Below, one piece after another: positions 9,100 to 19,360 of a stretch of 64,000 bases of DNA (position 1 is the stretch's first letter; every line of letters starts with the position of its first letter). The notes beneath the pieces were generated by a model that had not been told where the DNA came from, did not search any database, and worked only from the letters and a program-made list of their open reading frames with translations. Source of the DNA: Colletotrichum lupini (taxonomy: Eukaryota > Ascomycota > Sordariomycetes > Glomerellales > Glomerellaceae); assembly GCF_023278565.1 (NCBI RefSeq), contig NC_064678.1:806001-870000 (forward strand). Direction: 5' to 3'. The translations under genes were made by a program, and so were the position numbers.

Positions 9100-9679
9100 G
9101 GCTCCCAGTTCATCTGGGTATGCTACAAGACCATGTCAACAATCGATTATCACTCTACGGGCATGGAATTTACGAACACCTCTCTATGATGGCCGGGGTG
9201 ACTGATGACTTCACTTGATGCTGAAAGAGCGTGAACTTTAGCTAGTCGGATAATCCATGTGCAAAACTGTCATGCTACAGCAAGTCAACTGAAATTTCGG
9301 TTGGGTATGATGGTAAGAAGGCTTGCCCGCAGCGATCGTATCCGCTAGTCGGATCCGGTCCGAATTACAACATGGCGCTTCTTGCGGTCCGAACCTCTAT
9401 CCAGGAGCTTGGAGGGGTTCGCCAGGGCAGTAGCCATGTGGAAATCCCGCTCACACTACGAGTCGGTCTCTTTCCATTTCCCCACTCGAAGTAGATCACG
9501 CTAAGGGTAAGAGTGAGCTTTCGTCACAGGAATAGAGAAGCTGAACCTGAAGCTGAAGGTTCGCCAAAAGAAGGAAAGCCAAGGTGTCTGTCTGGTACTT
9601 TACCTATTCCATTGAACTACCGATCATCACACTCACAATCACTGCCACAGGAAGCTGTTTTCCAAGTCAAGCATTAGCA
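9100..9679. promoter_or_regulatory. divergent promoter of UstYa copy 2 and the PKS
   Basis: It contains CGGTCCG at 9356-9362 and 9385-9391, both followed by A, and an overlapping CGGATCCG palindrome at 9350-9357. The 11-mer GCTAGTCGGAT is repeated directly at 9241-9251 and 9344-9354. These are candidate sites for a pathway-specific regulator, which is not encoded in the visible part of the cluster. Confidence 0.5.
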
Positions 9680-12600
9680 ATGTCAAAGCCCGAGCCCATA
9701 GCGATTTGCGGCATTGGTCTGCGGTTACCTGGCGGCATCAATACCCCAACTTCACTGTACAATTTCCTCATCAACCGCAAAGATGCGCGCTCCAAACCAG
9801 ATCGTCCGCGATACCACTCGCAAGACCACCACTTCACAGCGAGCGGCAAATCAGGACCTTTACCGACAGAGGAAGGATACTGGCTCTCACACGACGATGT
9901 ATTCAAATTCGACCCGTCAATGTTTTCTATGAACCCCAAGGAGTTGCTGAAACTAGACCCTCAGCAGCGGCTGCTTCTGCAAGTCGTCTGGGAGGCGCTG
10001 GAGAGTGCTGCAGAAACAGATTGGCAAGGGCAGAGGATTGGGTGTTACGTGGGCAGTTTTGGAGATGACTGGCGAGAAATGCACGCCATTGATGCTCAAG
10101 ACGATGGCATGTATCGCTTGACAGGATACATGGATTTTGTGCAGGCAAACCGCATTTCTCATGCATTCGATCTTAGAGGCCCAAGGTGATTCTCTGCTTG
10201 TGTCGATTTGAACATTTCCGCGTGAACTGATCATTTTTATCAACAGCATGACCGTCCGCACAGCATGCTCAGCTGCCGGTCTAGCAGTCCACCTAGCCTG
10301 CCAGGCAATACGTGCCGGCGAATGCGATTCCGCGATCGTTGCCGGGGCGAATTTGATACTCTCGCCAGGCTTCACCAAGCTCATGGCCGAGCAGAGCGTA
10401 CTTTCGCCCGATGCTTCGTGCATGACGTTCGACGCCAGTGCGAATGGCTATGCCCGTGCAGAAGCCATCAATTGCCTCTACATCAAAAAGCTCGACTGCG
10501 CGATCCGCGACGGGAATCCGATTCGTGCTATTATTAGAGGGTCAGCAACGAACTCTGACGGGAGGACCCTTGGCTTGACAACACCCAGTGCACAGGCACA
10601 GCAGCAATTGATTCGTGATGCATATCGACACGCCGGTATACCAGAAAATCAGATGTGGCAGACTGCCATGGTCGAATGCCACGGCACCGGCACGGCTGTG
10701 GGCGATACCATTGAGGCGTGCACCGTTGGCGCTCTATTCGGAGACAAGGGGATGCTTATTGGATCAGTGTGTGCCAAGGCTTCCTTTCACGAATAGCTGT
10801 TGACATTCCCTTAGATCAAGCCCAACCTAGGTCATTCAGAAGCAGCTTCGGCAATTTCAAGCATAATTAAGGCAGTAGTGTCTTTGGAAACGAGAACAAT
10901 CATGCCCAACATTAAATTCGATACTCCTAGTGTCAGCAGTAAGTTCGTTGCGTTTCTCTATGGCAGTAACGGGGGCCTAATCAGTACCAATAGTTCCCTT
11001 CACATCAACAGGCCTAAAGGTGCCAACAGAACCACAGCCCTGGCCTGAGGAAAGGGCAGAAAGAATAGGTGTCAATAGCTTTGGAATCGGCGGCACCAAT
11101 GTCCATGTATGTCACTTCATCAATAGCCTTCGGGCTCGAAAGCTGATATGACCAGATTATCTTAGAATCTGCTGCAACAGTAGGAAGTTCGGCAACGGTT
11201 CGAAGCCATGGCAATGTCGAGACGCCACCTCCTTCACCACCTCTGAGGAGAGAGCCAGCGACTCTGCTACTATTCTCCGCGGGGCACGAGAAGTCACTCA
11301 AGAGGACCGCACACGACTACCAGGAGTTCCTCCGAGCCAGGCCTGCAAAGTTGGAAGATCTTTCATACACGTTGATGCATCGTCGCTCTCACCTATCGCA
11401 TCGCACTTTTGCGGTCGTCACCGATGACTGCGACCAATTGGCTTTCACCCTTCCCCCCGTGCCTAGTTTCCGCCCAGGCTCACAAATTGAGGGGATTGCT
11501 TTCATTTTCACCGGCCAAGGCGCTCAATGGGCCCGGATGGGATCGCATCTAATGAAAGGTAGTAGAGACTTCCTGCAGGATATCAGGGAAATGGACGCGG
11601 TCTTGAAGAGTCTTCCGCGAGAGCACCGTCCAAGTTGGGATATCAGAAGTCAGTGCATCCCTTCCACAAAAATCACCAATGAGGAAGACTAATCAACGGT
11701 GACATGTACCAGATGAGCTCATGAAATTGGAGTCTACCTCCCGCCTCGGGGAAGCGGAATTCGCCCAGCCCATTTGCACTGCAATCCAGATTGCCCTGAC
11801 CAGGCACCTTGCTAGATATGGAATCGCCCCTAAGGCTGTCGTTGGTCATTCCAGCGGTGAAATTGCAGCTGCGTACGCGGCCGGTGTCCTCACCCTGAAG
11901 GAAGCGATTATTGTCGCCTACTACCGAGGGTTCATGGTCAAGGAATCCAAAGTTCAAGGTTCTATGGCTGCCATTGGACTTGGAAGAGAGCAAGTCACGT
12001 CATTCTTGACGACTCGAGTCGTCATCGCTTGTGAGAACAGCAACTCTAGTGTGACTTTGTCCGGGGATACGGACGCCCTTGAGGTAGTCTGTAGTGCAAT
12101 CAGGTCTGCTCGACCAGAGGTTTTAGTTCGTTTGCTAAAGGTTGACAAGGCATACCATTCTCGTAAGTCCAAACAGAGAGCCTGTTTCTTGAGTCTTTAC
12201 TAACTACCTCTTCTTCTAGATCACATGCGTGCAGTTGGCATCGGGTATCAATCCCTTCTCAAGACATACTTGAGGCCCAAATCGCCAAAAGTGCCTTTCT
12301 ACTCCAGCGTCTCATCCCAAACACTCGAACGAGCCTCCGACTTTGGCGCCGAGTATTGGCAGCGAAACTTGGAATCACCAGTTCTCTTCCGACAGGCTGT
12401 GGTACGACTTCTCCAAACTTCGTCAACCACATTACATCTAGAAGTCGGCCCACACTCAGCGCTGGCCGGTCCCTTAAAGCAGATTTACACGGAGATGGCC
12501 ATCACTCCGTCTTACTTAGCCGTGCAAAAACGAGGCTCAAATAGCGCAGCAGCCTTCCTTGCTGCCATCGGCGAGATGCACTGCCGAGGCGTCCCCGTCA

Positions 12601-15600
12601 AATTTCCTTTACCTGATGGGGCGCGGCCGTTGACAGACCTGCCACCGTACCCGTGGCATTTGAGCAGGACCTTCTGGCCGGACTCACGGGTTACCCAGTC
12701 CTGGCAGTATCCCGAACACTCGCCACACGAGCTGCTCGGATCACGCTCTTTAGATAGTACAAGTACAGCCCCGAGTTGGAGATGTCTTCTGTCACTGGAC
12801 AACGTTCCTTGGATTGCGGACCATTGCGTCGGCTCGGATGTTGTTTTCCCAGCTGCCGGGTACATCGTGATGGCTGGTGAGGTCGTCCGGCAGCTTTCTG
12901 GGCAGGCGCCCTACACCATTCGTGACTTACGAATCGCCAATGCTCTTGTTCTTCCTCGGGGGAACAAGATCGAGCTTTTCACTTCTGTGAGAAAAGAAGA
13001 GCTCACCCGTGAGGAGACTTCGGAGTGGTGGGAGCTCATTATCCAAAGTCGTACTCCAGCCGGCACATGGACAACGCACTGCAGATGTCGTGTCAGAGAT
13101 GGTCGCGTCTCTAAGGAACCGGGTTTCCCCGGACTTGATCCAAAGTCTTTCCTCCGTTCTGTTGAGCCTGCACAATGGTACAAAGCCATGTCACGGGTGG
13201 GTTACAGATATGGCCCAAAATTCCGAGGCATGAGGAAGGTTCGCGCCAGCGTCAAGTCGCCAGCTGTATCGGTCGAAGTTTCTGATGAACGAGAAACGCC
13301 AGAGCATCATTACGGCTATGTCCTACACCCAGTCACGATTGATCTGATGCTTCAGTCCCTCATCGTCGCGAACCACTCCGGGGAACCTCGCTTACTTCAA
13401 AGGCTGTATCTGCCGACTCATATTGATGAGCTATTCGTCAGTTCGGAGGCCTCAAAGGTGGGCCTTCTGCTCCAGAGCGTCAAGTCTGGTAGTGAGGGAG
13501 ACTTCCAGGGGGATTGCTCTGGCAAATTGCGCGATAGTCCCGGAGATGAACCAGTCGTCTTCATGAAAGGTCTCCGACTCTCTCCGATTGACCTGGACCA
13601 TGCTACTGCAGGTGCCACGGATAGTTCAAAGGTTGCAGTCATGTCTTGGGAACAAGATATTAGTCTGGCGCATGCCACTGACTTGGTGTCAGCGGCATCC
13701 GACTCCTCATTCCCAGAGACACATCAGCTACTCGAAGAGCTTTTTGTTCTTTGCGGCGCATTGGTACTCAAGGAGGTAGACGAAGCAGACATACCGATCA
13801 CCGAGGCCCAAACACATTTAGCAAAGCACTACAGCTGGCTCCGAACCCAGATCACTAAATGTGACCCACAGCTGCTTCAAAAAGATACTATAGAGATTCG
13901 TGCGAAAATCGAAGACATCACCTCGAAGCTTGAGAAGACAACTGCATCTGCTGTGGGCGTTCTTATCAAACGTTGCTATACACATGCCCAAGCACTCTTC
14001 GACGGCAAAGGTAGCCCGCTCGAGGTTTTCCTGAAAAGCAACGCCCTCCACGAACTCTATGACTGGATGAACACCCTCTTTACCTATAAGCCTCTGTTAC
14101 GACATTTGTCTCACAAACGAGGTCGCCATCTCAAAATTCTCGAGATCGGCGCCGGAACTGGGGGGTTGACTTCCCGCATTCTCAAAGATTTGGCGGACTG
14201 CTCTGAAGATGGCAAAGTCCTCGGGACCTATGTCTTCACTGATGTCTCTGCTGGGTTCTTCCCGGCAGCGAAGGAGCGTTTCCGTGACGTTAGTCCCGGG
14301 TTCCTGGACTATCGCGTCTTGGATATCAGTCGCGATCCAGCTGATCAGGGGTTCAGCGGTGAAGAGTACGACCTCATCGTTGCAAGCAATGTGCTCCATG
14401 CTACTCCGAAGCTGAACGAGACCTTGCAGCATGTCAGGTCATTGTTGAAGCCTGACGGAACACTCTTGATGCATGAGCTGTGCTGCAACACAAAATGGAT
14501 TAATTTCATCATGGGTTACCTTTCGGGATGGTGGCTCGGCGACTCTGACAACCGCCCAGAGGAGCCTTACATTTCTCCAGAGCAGTGGGAGGAGCGTCTA
14601 CTCCAAGCTGGCTTCTCATCCCCGGAAGTTGTCTACGATGCCGGGCCACAATACAAGCTTAACGCCACGATCATTGCTCGTTCTGCTGCGCCGAACGAAG
14701 GTGTCAGTCTCACTTCACAGCAAATAACCTTGCTGTGCGAAGAGGAGTCACACCCAGTGGTAGCTGAAATTGAACAAACCTTGCGGCGTCTAGGTCACTC
14801 TATCACCATTTCAAATCCTAGTTATGACGGCTCACCTGCTAGCAGCATCGTGGTATCCGTTATTGATCTGTGCCGCGGCGACGGCTATTTCCACGACATG
14901 ACAAAAGTCAAGCTAGATAACCTCAAGAGCCTACTGAAGACTCTCCGAGACACCAACTCGAGCCTACTCTGGCTTTCACGACCCTGCCAGCTCGGGTCGG
15001 TCGATCCGACCTTCGCTCCAGTGCTCGGCATCGCGAGAACAGCAAGAGTTGAGGTTGGAGTACATTTTGCCACTATGGAGCTTGACAGCATTACTGCAGA
15101 TTCTCTAAAGGCTGTCTCCCAGGTCGCAAGCCGACTTTGCTCTCAACACGGGACCTTGATTCCGAATATGGGTGAAGATATGGAGTTCTCCTACTCTACG
15201 GGTCGCATCCTGATTCCGCGATGCAAGTGGGCTCCAATCTCTCGCGCTCTTGCGTCCCAAACTTCAATCTCTTCAACAAAGATGCTGCAGGTCTCGAGGC
15301 CTGGGGCCCTACAGACTCTAAAATGGGTTTCTCGTCAATTGCCCGACGATATACCGTCCGACCACGTCAAGGTTGATGTCCACGCAGCAGGTCTCAACTT
15401 CAAAGACGTCGTCACTGCAATGGGCCTGATCAAGCCTTCGGCTCCAAGAGGACTCGGATGTGAAGCCAGCGGTATCGTGACGGCCATAGGAGGTTCTGTG
15501 ACGAACGCTCGGGTTGGTGATCGCGTCATGGTTTTCGCGCCCGAGGCGGCCTGCTTCTCTACGGAGATACTGGTCCCAGCACAGCTTTGCATCCGCATTC

Positions 15601-17498
15601 CCGATACACTTGCCTTTGCTGACGCGGCTGGAATGCCCTGCATTTTCACCACGGTTCTTCGAGCCCTTGTAGATAAAGCCGGCCTTAGGGCTGGTCAAAC
15701 TGTGCTCATCCACAGCGCCGCTGGTGGTGTTGGCATTGCGGCCGTGCAAGTAGCTCGATGGATTGGGGCCAGAGTTTACGTAACTGTGGGCAGCGACGAG
15801 AAGGCAGATTTCCTTGTCAGAGAGTGGGGTGTTCCTACAGAACAGATTTTCTCATCTCGAGACTTCAGTTTTGTGGAGGGTGTGAAAGCAGCGACAGGTG
15901 GTCTCGGTGTTGACGTCGTGTTGAACTCTCTGTCTGGAGAGCTTTTACATGCATCATGGGATTGTGTCGCCCCTCATGGCACCTTCATCGAGCTAGGGAA
16001 GAAAGATACCTTAGCGGGCGGTAAACTTGCTATGGCAGCTTTCGATGGGAATCGGTCCTTCATTGGCGTCGAGATGGCGAACTTGGCTGCTGAGAACCCT
16101 GCCATCATCTCCCGCTTGCTACAGAAATGTGTGGACTTGTATCAGCAAGGTTACATCCATCCCGTGAAGCCTGCAAAGGCATTCACGTGCAGTAAGACTG
16201 AAGATGCCTTCCGATACTTGTATCAGGGTACCCACATTGGAAAGGTGGCCGTCGACATGACCGAGAAAGATGACGCGGCATTGAAGGTATCTCAAGTGCC
16301 TTTGCCTCCCAGCTTCCGTGAGCAAGCTACCTATGTACTTGCCGGCGGCATGGGTGGTCTGGGAGCAACGATAGCGCGATGGATGGCCTCCCACGGTGCC
16401 AAAAGTCTGCTTTTCATCTCGAGGTCCGCAGGACGCAGTAACGACGATCAAGCTCTGCTTTCAGAACTTCGTTATGCAGGTTGCGAGGTCAATGCCATAC
16501 CATGCGATATAGCGGACGAGACGTCCATGCAAGCGGTCATTTCGAGACATGCTTCATCCAAACGGATCGCGGGCGTACTAAATCTAGCAATGGTGCTTGC
16601 CGATGGTGCAGTCTCTGACCTTACACTGTCACAGTGGCAAACGGCGACATCGCCCAAGATACGCGGGACATGGAACCTTCACCGCACGCTGCCTCGTGAC
16701 ATTGACTTCTTCGTGCTCTTTGGTAGCACGTCTGGTGTGCATGGGTATCCAGGTCAAGCAAACTACGCTGCTGCCAACACCTTCCTCGATGCGTTTTCCC
16801 AGTATCGCCGGGGTCTGGGTCTGCCTTGTTCAGTGATTCACCTAGGAGGCGTCGAGGATGTGGGCTATGTCAGTCGTACACGAGACGTTGAAGACGCCAT
16901 GACGAGATCTGGATCCAAACTTGTTTCCGAAGCCGACATGCTACGAGGTCTTCAGCTCGCCATCGCTGAAAGTCGACCAGTGGCCACGAGCGCAAACACT
17001 GGAGCACACTGGTCAGCCTCCAATGGGCAACTGATACTTGGTCTTGACTGCAGCACGTCTATCAACGATCCTGGTAATCGAGTTGCGTGGAAGCACGATC
17101 CTCGCATGAACCTTTACCCAGATATTGCGGAGAATGAGGTGGCCTCTCGGAAAGAGGCTGGGTCATCCGGCTTAGCCGAATTTCTATCAAGTCTGCAGTC
17201 GCGACCGGAAGAGATTGAAACGCCGGCGTCAACAACATATCTCGCGCAAGAAATCGCACGCCGGATATTTGGGTTTCTCATGCGGGAGGTGGATGGAGGC
17301 GGGGTTGACATTACTCTGTCACCTTCAGCGCTTGGAGTCGACTCTCTCATGACCATTGAGATTCGTAATTGGTGGAAACACACTCTTGGTGTAGAAATAA
17401 GTGTGTTGCAGCTGACAAGCGCGCAGAGCTTCGATCAGCTCGGGCAACTTGCGGGAAGGCAACTGAAAGACAGGATGACGGCGCTCTCAAAGAAATAG
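9680..17498 (+). CDS. highly reducing iterative type I polyketide synthase
   Basis: Seven exons (9680-10185, 10247-10766, 10815-10938, 11012-11106, 11156-11648, 11713-12162, 12220-17498) join in phase to 2488 residues. Visible order: KS with Cys176, His314 and His349; AT with Gly-His-Ser-Ser-Gly (Ser626) and Tyr-His-Ser-His-His; DH with His931 and Asp1104 (the usual Gly four residues after His is Ser, with Gly one position earlier); C-methyltransferase with Glu-Ile-Gly-Ala-Gly-Thr-Gly at about 1371; ER with an Ala-Ala-Gly-Gly-Val-Gly NADPH loop near 1897; KR with Gly-Gly-Met-Gly-Gly-Leu-Gly near 2105 and Asn-Tyr-Ala-Ala-Ala-Asn; ACP with Gly-Val-Asp-Ser2438-Leu. All domains look intact, so a reduced, methylated acyl chain is expected. 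There is no terminal release domain; the thioesterase at 5578-6502 is the obvious partner. The ATG at 9680 sits just before the KS domain. Confidence 0.95.
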
Positions 17499-17965
17499 GA
17501 ATAAACGTAAACGCGAAGGGTGGGTAGTGTGAGACAGATGCGCGGAAAAAAATCATAATGTCACTAAAAACATATCGCTACTACTTTCTTGTGCAATCAT
17601 TCTCCCAGACTGCCATAATCTTCTCTCCATCTTGAACTGCAGTTGACGGTGCGGTGCCGGCCCGGAAGCGGAGTATGGGGCCGATATGATCGGAGCCATG
17701 TTCCGAGGTGGGGTCTTCACCGAGTCGACATATTCGGTCAGCTCCATGCGGAGGGATGACTCAGCTCGGTGAAGCATGGAAGAAAAGCTCGAGTGGGGCT
17801 CTCCAACGGAATTGTCGTCATTGGCAATTCATCGAGGCGCGCCTATTTCCACCACCACATCTCGCGCTCAGTCAACTGATTACCAGCGGCCTAGAGCACG
17901 CCGCTCGGCCATGAGTGACGCCCTCTTCTTCTTGCCTTACTCTATCTGAATCCAGTTTCGCGACA
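17499..17965. other. intergenic, right edge of the cluster
   Basis: PKS 3' region and promoter of the NAD kinase. No gene or conserved cluster motif was noticed; the next gene is housekeeping, so this is the likely cluster boundary. Confidence 0.55.
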
Positions 17966-19360
17966 ATGTCTAGGTCAGGAGCCTTCCGCCTGTTCGCCAG
18001 GCCGCGGGCTGCGGCGCAGATTCGAGCTTTCCGACCGTTGAACTTTTCGACGACCGCGTCTGTTCGAGCTGCCGAGATTCGCGATGTCTCCTCTCTCCCG
18101 CCTAGAGTTATTCCGAAATACCGCGACCCTCCGAACTCGACCTCTGGCTTGCTATCTCTACACTGGCCGACGCCTCCGAGGAATATCCTCTTGATGCCGA
18201 AGCTGCGATCCCCTCAAGTCCTACGAGCGACCATCGACTTTGCGAAGCACCTACAAAGTACATATTCTGGTCTGAACCTAATATTTGAGCCGAGAGTCGC
18301 TCAGATGGTGCACGAGTCCTTTAACTTCCCCATCTACACATGCGACCCATCTGCATTCCCGGACAGAATCGACATGATCACGACGCTTGGAGGCGACGGA
18401 ACCATTTTGCGCGCTGCAAGCCATTTCAGCATGTACCAAGCCGTGCCCCCCATTCTCGCATTCAACTTTGGTACAATAGGGTTCCTGGCAGAGTGGAAGT
18501 TTGAGGAATACAAAAGGGCCTGGAGAGAGGCTTACATGAGTGGGAGTGGCGTCGCCGTGGATGATCTATTGACGCCACACACGAGAGTCGCAAGCGGAGA
18601 GAAGGAACACGACGTCAAGGATGGGGCTCAGTCTGGATGGCATGCGTCTCCTGGCAAGAGCATGGGACAGAGTCGGGCAGCCAAAATCTTGCTGAGACAC
18701 CGACTACGCGTCGGCGTATACGACAACAATGGCCAGAACATCAGCAGCCAATTACTCCCAACGACGAAGTCACAAGCACACCTACCAGCCGAACACCCCG
18801 AGGACACAATACTTTCGAAACGTGACATTCCTCAACCGATCCATGCTCTTAACGAACTCCTCATTCACCGCGGGCCAAAGCCTCACCTTGCCCACATTGA
18901 CATTTACCTTAACAACCGATTCCTGACGGAAGCTGTCGCAGATGGCATACTACTGAGCACCCCTACGGGCTCTACTGCTTATAGCCTGAGCGCCGGCGGT
19001 TCCATCATACACCCCCTCGTGAAATCGCTCCTCATTACACCAATCTGCCCACGAAGTTTAAGCTTCCGACCCTTGGTCCTCCCCCTTAATACCAAGGTCA
19101 CACTCAAAGTCAGCAGCAAGAACCGCGATGGCGAGCTCGAGGTCAGTATCGACGGCAAGCGAAGTGCCGGCGCAGGTATCGGCACTGAAATCCGCGTCGA
19201 AGGAGAGATGGTCGGCGAGTCCAGCAACGGTGACTGGAAGGGAGGTGTGCCGTGTGTCATCTGCGGACCAGGCAAGGGCGACGCGTCGGACTATGACGAC
19301 GATGGCTGGGTTGGGGGTCTGAATGGCCTCCTCATGTTCAACTACCCCATCGGGAGGTGA
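17966..19360 (+). CDS. mitochondrial-type NAD(H) kinase
   Basis: A single exon of 464 residues. It phosphorylates NAD or NADH to the NADP form. The first about 40 residues are Arg-rich, contain Ser/Ala and lack acidic residues, as expected for a mitochondrial presequence like that of yeast Pos5. The hallmark Gly-Gly-Asp-Gly-Thr lies at 142-146, an Asn-Glu pair follows in Ala-Leu-Asn-Glu-Leu, and the Thr-Pro-Thr-Gly-Ser-Thr-Ala-Tyr block and a beta-rich C-terminal domain follow. The ATG at 17966 is the first in frame; the frame is open further up but only from a GTG. A Lys/His-rich insert around residues 210-290 is longer than in yeast. It supplies mitochondrial NADPH and is unlikely to belong to the cluster. 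Confidence 0.93.
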   Translation: MSRSGAFRLFARPRAAAQIRAFRPLNFSTTASVRAAEIRDVSSLPPRVIPKYRDPPNSTSGLLSLHWPTPPRNILLMPKLRSPQVLRATIDFAKHLQSTYSGLNLIFEPRVAQMVHESFNFPIYTCDPSAFPDRIDMITTLGGDGTILRAASHFSMYQAVPPILAFNFGTIGFLAEWKFEEYKRAWREAYMSGSGVAVDDLLTPHTRVASGEKEHDVKDGAQSGWHASPGKSMGQSRAAKILLRHRLRVGVYDNNGQNISSQLLPTTKSQAHLPAEHPEDTILSKRDIPQPIHALNELLIHRGPKPHLAHIDIYLNNRFLTEAVADGILLSTPTGSTAYSLSAGGSIIHPLVKSLLITPICPRSLSFRPLVLPLNTKVTLKVSSKNRDGELEVSIDGKRSAGAGIGTEIRVEGEMVGESSNGDWKGGVPCVICGPGKGDASDYDDDGWVGGLNGLLMFNYPIGR

